Below are positions 1 through 6,021 of a DNA stretch of 13,054 nt, in pieces (position 1 is the first letter of the stretch; each line of letters starts with the position of its first letter). The notes below the pieces were generated by a model, which worked only from the letters and a program-made list of their open reading frames with translations, was not told the DNA's origin and made no database searches. Origin of the DNA: Gammaproteobacteria bacterium (GTDB lineage Bacteria; Pseudomonadota; Gammaproteobacteria; Chromatiales; Chromatiaceae); contig JAGVUH010000620.1 of the NCBI GenBank assembly GCA_019136395.1, positions 1-13,054 on the forward strand. The letters are read 5' to 3'. Both the position numbers and the translations under genes were made by a program.

Positions 1-144
1 GACTGTTGAGTGCTGTCCTGCTCCCGCCCCTTGCCGTTCTTGCGGATCCGATGCCGTTCGTCTGCGCGGCAAGCCATGGGGGTATGGTGGGAGTAAGCGC
101 CTCAGTGCGCTGCGGTCATCCATTGCTTCGCCCGGTGCGGAAGA

Positions 145-314
145 GCCATTTTGCAAAACACCCCCCCCGGGGGGCGGCGCCCCGCCCCTGTAGGCTCAGA
201 AACTCGTTCAGCTATGTCCTCGAACCGGCACCGGTAGCCGAAGTTTCTTAGGAAAGCCATTTTTCGTAGACCACGAAAAAGGCCATTTTGCGAAACAAAG
301 CCATTTTTCCCAGA
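145..314. repeat. Four interspersed GCCATTTT-type short repeats in two alternating versions
   Basis: The core GCCATTTT occurs at 145, 256, 282 and 300. Copies 1 and 3 read GCCATTTTGCRAAAC (145-159 and 282-296). Copies 2 and 4 read AAGCCATTTTTC (from 254 and 298). Between copies 2 and 3 lies an 8-bp hairpin, TTTTTCGT (260-267) with ACGAAAAA (273-280), around a 5-nt loop. The units are AT-richer than the surrounding sequence. They could be binding sites, a decayed repeat array or remnants of a small mobile element. The sequence does not decide which. Confidence 0.5.
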
Positions 315-395
315 GGTGCGTTACGTCATCCCCTTCAGTATCCGGCTGAAGAAGCTGCGTTTTCTGGATGTGAAGCGGGTAGGTGCGGTGAGGGA

Positions 396-495
396 GGATC
401 GGGTCGCGTTCGTCGGGGGTGTCGACAGCAGGGATGCTGTCGTCAAGCCTACAGGGACGTATTCACGGCGTCCCCCGACGGACGTGACCCGATCC
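396..495. repeat. Composite inverted-repeat element (REP/MITE-like)
   Basis: The outer arms at 396-419 and 472-495 are inverted repeats matching at 22 of 24 positions; each starts or ends with the GGATC/GATCC pair and a five-base G or C run. Inside is a perfect 8-bp hairpin with a GGGA tetraloop (CGACAGCA, 423-430; TGCTGTCG, 435-442), followed by an unpaired stretch containing ACAGGGACGTATTCACGG. From memory, closely similar CAGGGA...TTCACGGCGTCC sequences recur between genes in many gammaproteobacteria, which suggests a dispersed REP or MITE-type repeat. That recognition is unverified. The arms and inner hairpin are directly visible. No transposase lies next to it. Confidence 0.6.
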
Positions 496-566
496 GGAAG
501 CGTTAAAGAGCCGGAAAGACCCCAGGTTAGCGCCCTGAGACGCGCCAGGGTGAATTTGAACGCCCC

Positions 567-722
567 ATGCTGACCCTGCACCTCTCCAGTCTCATCAAGT
601 TCCTAATCGGCATGGTGTTCCTGCAAGGTTCCACCGGCCTGCTGGTTTACACCGCCCTGCGCACCGACGTGACCCAGACCTGGCCCCTCTTTTGTACCCT
701 GGGGGTAACCCTGGCGGCCGCC
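567..722 (+). pseudogene. Truncated start of a probable two-helix membrane protein
   Basis: An ATG at 567 opens a frame whose first ~50 residues look like a real membrane protein. It begins MLTLHLSSLIKFLIGMVF, continues through a glycine-containing segment (LQGSTGLLVYTAL), a short polar turn (RTDVTQTWP) and a second hydrophobic run (LFCTLGVTLAA). After about nt 720 the frame turns into Pro/Arg-rich sequence typical of antisense reading. It then runs into the 3' end of the oppositely oriented DUF3313 gene. This fits a gene cut off after its second helix. The end given is the point where protein-like sequence stops, not a stop codon. The ribosome binding site is poor. I do not recognise the family. 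Confidence 0.35.
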
Positions 723-735
723 GCCCCCTGGGACG

Positions 736-757
736 GACGGGGCCCTCACGCCCCGTC
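736..757. terminator. GC-rich hairpin after the DUF3313 gene
   Basis: An 8-bp perfect stem, GACGGGGC (736-743) with GCCCCGTC (750-757), encloses a 6-nt loop. It lies 10 nt beyond the DUF3313 stop codon, where a terminator for the leftward transcript is expected. Neither side has a T run, so it would not act as a classical intrinsic terminator. It may stabilise the 3' end or work together with Rho. Confidence 0.4.
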
Positions 758-767
758 AGCCCCGCGG

Positions 768-1619
768 TTATGCCTCCCGCAGCTTGGCCAGTCGCTCGGC
801 GATCAGGGCGGACCACTTGTCGAAGGCGTTTTTGGCATAGGCCCACTGCTGGAAGGAATTGACGTAGCCGCTAGCCCAGGTCTGGACCGCCCCGCCGATG
901 CCATTCTTATCGTCCGCCGCGTACTTCCGGCCGATCTCTGTGTCCCGGCATTCGGCGAGGATCCGTTGATTGCCGCCGTCGATGAGTTGTAATTCGATCC
1001 CCGTCTCGCCGAGATAGGGCGTGGAACCGGCGGGCCGGCCGGTGGCGGCCCCGGAGCCAATTTCCGCCACGAAGCCATAAGGCACCAGGGTACCCAGGGC
1101 GCTCTCCCCGACCTGGGTCGGTACCAGATTGGTGAGGGCGATGCGCAGGGCCAGGACGCCGGGTCCTGGTTTCTTGACCAGCCGATACTCCGGGGAAAGG
1201 GCCTTGACCAGGGACTGGTGGAAGTAGTCCGTCAGGGCCTTGAGATCGCTGGGGTCGATCCCCTGCTGCTGACCGTCCTTGAGTTTAACGGTCATGTGGG
1301 TGATTAGGAGCTTATCGTAGGCCGCCGTCTGGAGTTGGGGCTGACTCCAGCACTGGACGCCATCGCTCCAGGGTACGGTCTTGAGGCGCGCGTAGTCACT
1401 GAGGAAGCCGCTCTGGGTGAAGCGGGTCGGGTCGCTGACGGTAACCTCGGTGCCGCCGCCGAGCGGGTTCTGGGCCCCGGCGTCCGGGCCGCTGGCGCAG
1501 CCGCCAGCAAGCAGGAGCCCCCCGCTGAGCCCGAGGGCCAGGGCCAGGGCGAATGGCCGTTCAGTCAGGGTGGTGGGGGCGGTAGCGGGTCGGATCAGGC
1601 GGTCAAGGTGGCAAGGCAT
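768..1619 (-). CDS. DUF3313 family lipoprotein
   Basis: This encodes a 283-residue exported lipoprotein of the DUF3313 family, whose function is unknown. The N-terminus has a hydrophobic stretch (ALALALGLSGGLLLAGG) ending in a lipobox-like LAGGC, with the acylated Cys at about residue 41. The residue after it is Ala, which fits outer-membrane sorting. The mature part has the family hallmark GFLSDYARLK near residues 72-82. A domain of roughly 200 residues follows, with the conserved segments LLITHMTVKL and LQLIDGGNQRILAECRD. The ATG at 1619 has GGAG eight bases upstream, which supports this start despite the long n-region. It begins only 20 nt after the stop of the upstream transporter gene (1640), so the two are very likely co-transcribed. 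A link between this lipoprotein and the transporter is inference only. Confidence 0.88.
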   Translation of the reverse strand: MPCHLDRLIRPATAPTTLTERPFALALALGLSGGLLLAGGCASGPDAGAQNPLGGGTEVTVSDPTRFTQSGFLSDYARLKTVPWSDGVQCWSQPQLQTAAYDKLLITHMTVKLKDGQQQGIDPSDLKALTDYFHQSLVKALSPEYRLVKKPGPGVLALRIALTNLVPTQVGESALGTLVPYGFVAEIGSGAATGRPAGSTPYLGETGIELQLIDGGNQRILAECRDTEIGRKYAADDKNGIGGAVQTWASGYVNSFQQWAYAKNAFDKWSALIAERLAKLREA

Positions 1620-1639
1620 TAAAGGATCTCCGCGGTGGC

Positions 1640-2983
1640 TCAGGGGGCGAGAAGGCTGGTCAGGACCAGCACGTAGCCCGCGCCCAGCGCCAGTTGCATC
1701 AGGGTGATGGGGACGCCGTAACGGGCGAAGCGCAGGAAGGTCAGGTGTCCCCCCTGGCTGTTGCAGATACCGGCGCTGACGATATTGGCCGAGGCGCCGA
1801 TCAGGGTGGCGTTGCCGCCCAGGGTGGCGCCGAACATCATGGCGATGAAAAAGGGCAGGGTCGCCTCCGGCCAGTCGGTGAAGCTGGGGGCCAGGGCAAA
1901 CTCCGGTACGGCGTCCGCCGCCACCAGGTAGCCCTTGGCCATGATCAGGGCGGCGGCGACGACCGGGATATTGGCGAGAAGACTGGAGAGGACGCCAATC
2001 CCCGCCAGCAGGAGCAGGGCCACCAGGGTGATGTCGGCCCCGAACCAGTCGTAGAGATAGAGGGACATGCCCTGCAGCAGCCCGGTCTTGGTAAAGGCCT
2101 GCACCAGGGCGAAGATGGCGGCCAGAAAGATCAGGGTCTTCCAGTCCACATCCCGCAGGACCTCATCGACCGGCTCCACTTGCAGCCCATGGATGACCAG
2201 CAGGGCCAGGCTGGCGGCGATGATGGCCACGGCGGGCGGCGTAATCATGTTCGGTAACTGTTCCCCAAACAGAAAGAGCAGGACCATGACCAGCAGCACG
2301 CCCAGCGCCAGCAGGACGAAACCCGGGCGCTCGATGGGAGGCGGGGGCGCTGGCTCCGGCAGGGCCAGGCGGAGGCGCCAGGTGTCCCGCAGCAGCCAGG
2401 GCAGGAGGGGGAGGATGGCCAGGACCGCCATCAGGCCACCCAGGCTGACTTGTCGCAGGTACTCGCCAAAACTCAGGCCGATGGAACTGCCCACCAGGAA
2501 GGTGGCCGGGTCACCGACCAGGGTGAGCAGGCCGGCGGAGTTGCTGATGATGGCCGTCAGTACCAGGGGGCCGACGAAATCGATCTTGAGCGCCCGGCAG
2601 ACCCCCAGGATCACCGGGGCCACCAGAATGACCGTGGTGGCGTTGGGCAGCAGGGCGCAGATGGGCGCCACCAGGGCCACCAGCAATAGCAGGAATCGAC
2701 GCCCGCTACCGCCGGTGGCGCGTAGCATGAGGGCGCCAATGCGCTCGAAGAGCCCGGTCTTCGCCAGGACCCGGGCCACCACCATGCCGCCGAACAAGAG
2801 GGCGATGGGTCCGCTGGCGACCCGCACCGTATCCAGCATGTCGTTCCGGTCGAAGACCCCCGTCAGCACCAGGACCGACAGGCCGAGCAGGGCGGCGACG
2901 GTCATGTCGATGAGGTCCAGGGCAATCAGCAGGATGACCGTGCCAAAGACCCCGATGGTGAGAAGAATCTGCAAATCGGTCAT
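1640..2983 (-). CDS. ArsB/NhaD-type (ion transporter superfamily) membrane permease
   Basis: This is a 447-residue polytopic inner-membrane protein with about 10-12 hydrophobic segments, close to the usual length of ArsB and SLC13-type carriers. The two-fold internal repeat of the superfamily is visible: GPIALLFGGMVVARVLAKTG (about 58-77) mirrors WKTLIFLAAIFALVQAFTKTG in the second half. Substrate-hairpin motifs follow each repeat: LLPNATTVILVAP (about 111-123) and GDPATFLVGS (about 157-166) in the first, then LLANIPVVAAAL (about 334-345) and GGNATLIGASANIV (about 388-401) in the second. A Pro-rich cytoplasmic linker (PEPAPPPPIERP, about 209-220) joins the halves. The family includes arsenite pumps, Na+/H+ antiporters, the mammalian P protein and dicarboxylate carriers, so the substrate cannot be set. 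No arsR or arsC lies nearby, which argues weakly against arsenite. The ATG at 2983 has only a weak ribosome binding site. Confidence 0.85.
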   Translation of the reverse strand: MTDLQILLTIGVFGTVILLIALDLIDMTVAALLGLSVLVLTGVFDRNDMLDTVRVASGPIALLFGGMVVARVLAKTGLFERIGALMLRATGGSGRRFLLLLVALVAPICALLPNATTVILVAPVILGVCRALKIDFVGPLVLTAIISNSAGLLTLVGDPATFLVGSSIGLSFGEYLRQVSLGGLMAVLAILPLLPWLLRDTWRLRLALPEPAPPPPIERPGFVLLALGVLLVMVLLFLFGEQLPNMITPPAVAIIAASLALLVIHGLQVEPVDEVLRDVDWKTLIFLAAIFALVQAFTKTGLLQGMSLYLYDWFGADITLVALLLLAGIGVLSSLLANIPVVAAALIMAKGYLVAADAVPEFALAPSFTDWPEATLPFFIAMMFGATLGGNATLIGASANIVSAGICNSQGGHLTFLRFARYGVPITLMQLALGAGYVLVLTSLLAP

Positions 2984-3059
2984 GTAGATGCCCGGTCAGG
3001 GTTCAAGGAGGCGCGGGGGTCCGGGTGGACGCGCCGGGAAGGGGGAAAGACCTTGCTGT

Positions 3060-3088
3060 GACGTAGAGGCTAACTGTCATCTGGTCAA
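3060..3088 (-). promoter_or_regulatory. Possible sigma70-like promoter for the transporter-DUF3313 pair
   Basis: On the leftward strand, TTGACC (3083-3088) matches the -35 consensus at 5 of 6 positions. A TACGTC (3060-3065) lies 17 bases downstream as a poor -10. It sits in the 148-bp gap between the binding-protein gene and the transporter gene, about 75 nt before the transporter start. The gap suggests a separate transcription unit, but the -10 is too weak to be confident. Confidence 0.25.
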
Positions 3089-3131
3089 TCCGCATCCCGG
3101 ACGCGGGGAGACCCCTCTGGTGACTTCCCTG

Positions 3132-4178
3132 CTAACGGTAGGGCGGGGCATACATGAGCCCACCGTCCTTCCACGGACGATTGAGACCCCGCTCCAGGCC
3201 CAACTCGCTGGCGGCGCCCAGGTTGAGCTCAAACAATTCGCCATAATTGCCGACGGTCGCCACGGCCCGCTGGGCCCAGCCCGGGGCCACGCCCATGGCC
3301 TTGCTGAGGGCGTCCGCCTCCTCCTGATCCCAACTCAGCAGGGAGGCGACGAAGTCGGGCGGGGGCTCGTTGGCCAGGGCACGGGTGATGCCCAGCTCCT
3401 CGGCGTGGATCAGGGCGAAGAGTACCCAGCGGACCATGGTGGTCCATTGCTGATCGCCCCCCCAGACAGCGGGGGCCAGGGGCTCGCTGGAAATCAGCTC
3501 TGGCAGGATGCGATAGGCCTGACGGCCGGCGGGGGCGAGGACTCTCGCGCCGGCAAGTTGGGCGCTATCGGAGGTATAGGCCTGGCAGCGGCCGGCAAAG
3601 AGGGCCTCGGCGGCCTTGAGCGCGGAATCCAGCACCAGGGGCGTGACGCTGAGCTGGCGTTGAGCGAAATAGCGCGTGAGATTGCGCTCGCTGGTGGTGC
3701 CCTTCTGCACGCAGACGGTGGCGCCCGCCAGGTCGGTGGGCCGTCTGACCGGGCTTTCGGCCGGGACCATGAAGGACTGGCCATCGTAAAAGAGGGTCGC
3801 GGCGAACTGGACCCCCATCACCGCCTCCCGCACCAGGGTCCAGGTGGTGTTGCGCGCCAGCAGGTCGATCTTGCGCGCCTGCAGGGCGGGAAAGCGGGCG
3901 GCGGCGGAGAGGGGGACGAATTTGACCTTCTCCCCATTCCCGACGACGGCGGCGGCGACCGCACGGCAAAAATCCGCGTCCAGGCCTACCCAACGGCCAC
4001 TGGGGTCTTTCTCGGAGAAACCCGGAATCCCCTCGCTCACCCCGCAGCGCAACTCGCCCCGGGCCTTGACGCCATCCAGGACCTCGCCGCCCCGAGCCAG
4101 GGGCAGCCAGAGGATCAGGGCGAGGAGGCCGAGGCGCCTGGTCAGGGGGAGGATTGACACGAGGGTGCGCAAGGGCAC
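3132..4178 (-). CDS. Amino-acid ABC transporter substrate-binding protein (AapJ-like)
   Basis: This is a 348-residue periplasmic solute-binding protein of family 3, about the usual length of the general L-amino-acid binding protein AapJ. An Arg-containing n-region and hydrophobic stretch (RRLGLLALILWLPLARG) form a signal peptide of about 30 residues. The mature protein starts GEVLDGVKARGELRCGVSEG and goes on with the subfamily signatures GFSEKDPSGRWVGLDADFCR (about 53-72), LLARNTTWTL and FYDGQSFMVP. These contact the amino acid and form the hinge in relatives. The 4178 start is GTG (rc of CAC) without a clear Shine-Dalgarno; a GTG or TTG slightly downstream is possible. It lies 24 nt after the 92-residue gene and is probably co-transcribed with it. 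No AapQ/M permease or AapP ATPase follows, so it is either an orphan binding protein or serves a distant transporter. Confidence 0.88.
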   Translation of the reverse strand: MPLRTLVSILPLTRRLGLLALILWLPLARGGEVLDGVKARGELRCGVSEGIPGFSEKDPSGRWVGLDADFCRAVAAAVVGNGEKVKFVPLSAAARFPALQARKIDLLARNTTWTLVREAVMGVQFAATLFYDGQSFMVPAESPVRRPTDLAGATVCVQKGTTSERNLTRYFAQRQLSVTPLVLDSALKAAEALFAGRCQAYTSDSAQLAGARVLAPAGRQAYRILPELISSEPLAPAVWGGDQQWTTMVRWVLFALIHAEELGITRALANEPPPDFVASLLSWDQEEADALSKAMGVAPGWAQRAVATVGNYGELFELNLGAASELGLERGLNRPWKDGGLMYAPPYR

Positions 4179-4202
4179 GGCAGGGCGGCGGTTGCCGATC
4201 GC

Positions 4203-4481
4203 TTAGCTGGCTTGCTCGTTGGCCAACGCCTTGGAAGTGATGTCCTTGTACAGGGCAAAGAGACGGGTGGAAAACTCCTGCCACTCGGGGTGCTGATCGA
4301 TGAAGGGCTTGACATCCATGGCATCCTGCATGGCCTCTTCCAGGAAACTGATGTCGAATTCGTTGAGGCGCTCACCATTCTCGACCCGGGCCAGGATGTC
4401 CAGGGCACGCGGGATACGCTGCTGTTCTAGGCGTTGCACGATGACTTCGACCAGGCCGGCTTCTTTTTCTGACAGCGACAT
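4203..4481 (-). CDS. Small acidic helical protein of unknown function
   Basis: The 92-residue product starts MSLSEKEAGLVEVIVQRLEQ and ends ITSKALANEQAS. It has no signal peptide or membrane segment, is rich in Glu and Asp, and its heptad-like pattern suggests a helical bundle in the cytoplasm. I do not recognise the family. The frame stays open upstream to an ATG at 4628, but that extension reads like non-coding sequence (MLHAVWICAIFHQ...). The internal ATG at 4481 has GGAAA about six bases upstream and begins convincing protein sequence, so I chose it. It is the first gene of the leftward block, 24 nt before the amino-acid binding protein and divergent from the efflux operon. A role related to either neighbour is only a guess from position. 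Confidence 0.7.
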   Translation of the reverse strand: MSLSEKEAGLVEVIVQRLEQQRIPRALDILARVENGERLNEFDISFLEEAMQDAMDVKPFIDQHPEWQEFSTRLFALYKDITSKALANEQAS

Positions 4482-4674
4482 TGAGGTTTCCGTGGGGGCT
4501 GATGAGGGGGATTCGGCTACTGGGTGGAGGAAGGCGTAAAGAAGCGCGCTGATCGCGGAAGATCGCCCCAGCCAGGTAGGATTTGTAGTTTGATGAAAAA
4601 TGGCACAGATCCAGACGGCATGCAACAATCAAAAAAAGTCTCTGCCCCTGCCCCTGTCCATGTCGGAGCCGCGC
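4482..4674. promoter_or_regulatory. Divergent intergenic region between leftward block and RND operon
   Basis: The 193 nt separate two divergently read starts, so promoters for both directions should lie here. There is a locally AT-rich stretch at about 4580-4640 (TTTGTAGTTTGATGAAAAAT and an A7 run at 4631-4637) and a direct repeat GATCGC at 4551 and 4561. No hexamer pair matches the sigma70 consensus well in either direction. No regulator gene (TetR, LysR or MarR) is adjacent, which is unusual beside an RND pump operon. Confidence 0.35.
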
Positions 4675-6021
4675 ATGCCCTTCCCCTCCCATCGCCCCCC
4701 GTTCCGCTGGCTGCACCTTGCCGCCCTGTCTACGATCCTGGTTGCCTGCGGCGACCCGGATCAGCCCCCAGCCACGGGCAGCCAGGCCATCACCCCCAGC
4801 GTTGAGGTGGTCGCTGCGTCCCTTCAGCCGGTCGAGCAGGAGGTCACCTTCGTCGGTCGGGTGGCGGCGGTGGACAAGGTGGAACTGCGCGCCCGGGTCG
4901 AGGGCTTCCTCAAGGAGCGGCGCTACACGGAGGGTGATGAGGTGGCGGCGGGAGAGGTCCTGTTCGTCATCGAGCCGGATCAGTACGAGGCCATCGTCGC
5001 TCAGCGTCAGGCGGATCTCAGCAAGGCCCTGGCCGAGGTGGAGAATACCCAGGCACAGTATGCCCGCGGCGAGGAACTGCTGCGGCAAAAGAACATGTCC
5101 GCCGCGGAGGTAGACAAGTTGCGGGCCGCCCATCGGGTGGCGGAGGCCAGCGTCGAACAGGCCAAGGCCGCCCTGGCCGCGGCCCAGCTTGACCTGGACT
5201 ATACCCAGATCAAGGCCCCGGTAGCCGGACGGATCGGCCGGGCAAGCCTGACCGTCGGCAATCTCGTCGGTCCCACCTCCGGCGTCCTGGCCACCCTGGT
5301 GAGCCAGGACCCCGCCTATGTCCTCTTTCCCATCAGCCAACGGGAATTCCTCGAGGAAAAGCGGCGGGTCGCGGCAGAAGGGAGCGATCCCCATGCCATT
5401 ATCGCTCGGGCCAAGCTGCCGGATGGCACGCGCTATGACCAACTCGGACGGCTGGATTACGTGGACGTGACCACGGACCCGGGCACCGACACCCTGCTGG
5501 TGCGGGCGGTGTTCCCCAATCCCGATGGTCTGCTGGTCGATGGCCAATACCTGGGTGTCATGTTGGCGGAGGAGCAGCCCAAGGATGCCCTGGTCATCCC
5601 CCAGGGCGCCCTGCAGATCGACCAGCAGGGGACCTCGGTCCTGGTCCTGGATAGCGAAAACCGGGTCCAGACGCGGCGCATCCAGACGGGCACCATCCAG
5701 GGCGCCAACGTCATCGTCCATGGCGGGCTCAAGGCCGGGGAACTGGTGGTCACTCAGGGCCTGCAGAAGGTCAGACCCGGTCAGGTCGTCACGGCAACCC
5801 CCGCCGATCTGCCGACCGGGGATTCCCCGGCCGGGACGAGCGCCAGCCCCGCCGCGGGGAGTGGTGCCGTTACCGCGGAGGCGAATAAGGCCGGCGCCGC
5901 GGCGGGGGCGGATGACATTCCCCCCGCTGGCACGGATTCCGGCGCGGCGGCGGGCACCGATTCCGCCACCGTCCCGGCTAAGAACGCCGGCGCCGCGGCG
6001 GGCGCGGGTGACGCCCGATGA
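4675..6021 (+). CDS. RND efflux periplasmic adaptor lipoprotein (MexE/AcrA family)
   Basis: This membrane fusion protein would connect the RND permease to an outer-membrane channel. From the ATG at 4675 it is 448 residues. GGAG lies six bases upstream and the frame then opens on a compact lipoprotein signal ending STILVAC-G (Cys25). In-frame ATGs at 4600 and 4660 would give a 25- or 5-residue extension without a better ribosome binding site. In order: the first half of the lipoyl domain (about 69-103, [19 protein letters not shown]), an alpha-hairpin (about 104-172), the second lipoyl half with [19 protein letters not shown] (about 180-198), a beta-barrel with the segment [11 protein letters not shown] (about 287-297) and a membrane-proximal domain ending near 374. 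The last 74 residues are a low-complexity Ala/Gly/Thr/Pro tail with AGAAAGA repeats, absent from typical relatives. The stop overlaps the permease start (ATGA), which shows translational coupling. Confidence 0.92.
   Translation: MPFPSHRPPFRWLHLAALSTILVACGDPDQPPATGSQAITPSVEVVAASLQPVEQEVTFVGRVAAVDKVELRARVEGFLKERRYTEGDEVAAGEVLFVIEPDQYEAIVAQRQADLSKALAEVENTQAQYARGEELLRQKNMSAAEVDKLRAAHRVAEASVEQAKAALAAAQLDLDYTQIKAPVAGRIGRASLTVGNLVGPTSGVLATLVSQDPAYVLFPISQREFLEEKRRVAAEGSDPHAIIARAKLPDGTRYDQLGRLDYVDVTTDPGTDTLLVRAVFPNPDGLLVDGQYLGVMLAEEQPKDALVIPQGALQIDQQGTSVLVLDSENRVQTRRIQTGTIQGANVIVHGGLKAGELVVTQGLQKVRPGQVVTATPADLPTGDSPAGTSASPAAGSGAVTAEANKAGAAAGADDIPPAGTDSGAAAGTDSATVPAKNAGAAAGAGDAR

Larger units (their letters stand above)
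1..566. other. Intergenic or degenerate region with no convincing gene
   Basis: No open frame here has a believable start, composition or recognisable family. On the + strand, nt 2 to about 160 read through in one frame and contain a CxxC-like patch (CRSCGS). On the - strand a frame from an ATG at 77 runs off the left edge (MACRADERHRIRKNGK...), but it lacks a ribosome binding site. Either could be the edge of a neighbouring gene or an old transposase remnant, and I cannot identify them. The rest holds short GCCATTTT repeats, a C8G6 run near 161-174 and a structured inverted-repeat element, each listed separately. Confidence 0.5.

Noticed and set aside
6..251. 81-codon + strand frame near the left edge
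   Set aside because: It crosses homopolymer runs and short repeats, has no ribosome binding site and its composition does not resemble a protein.
288..581. Overlapping small frames on both strands across the inverted-repeat element
   Set aside because: They arise from the palindromic element itself, and their products are unlike known proteins.
2067..2987. 306-codon + strand frame opposite the ion transporter
   Set aside because: It is Arg/Thr/Ser-rich antisense sequence. The - strand encodes a complete permease with conserved motifs.
4482..4628. N-terminal extension of the 92-residue protein to an ATG at 4628
   Set aside because: The added 49 residues read like translated intergenic sequence and lie in the divergent promoter region. 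The ATG at 4481 starts convincing coding sequence.
4372..5721. Long 449-codon open frame on the - strand opposite the RND adaptor gene
   Set aside because: It is antisense to a clear adaptor gene in GC-rich DNA and its product ([14 protein letters not shown]...) shows no family features. It is a shadow frame.
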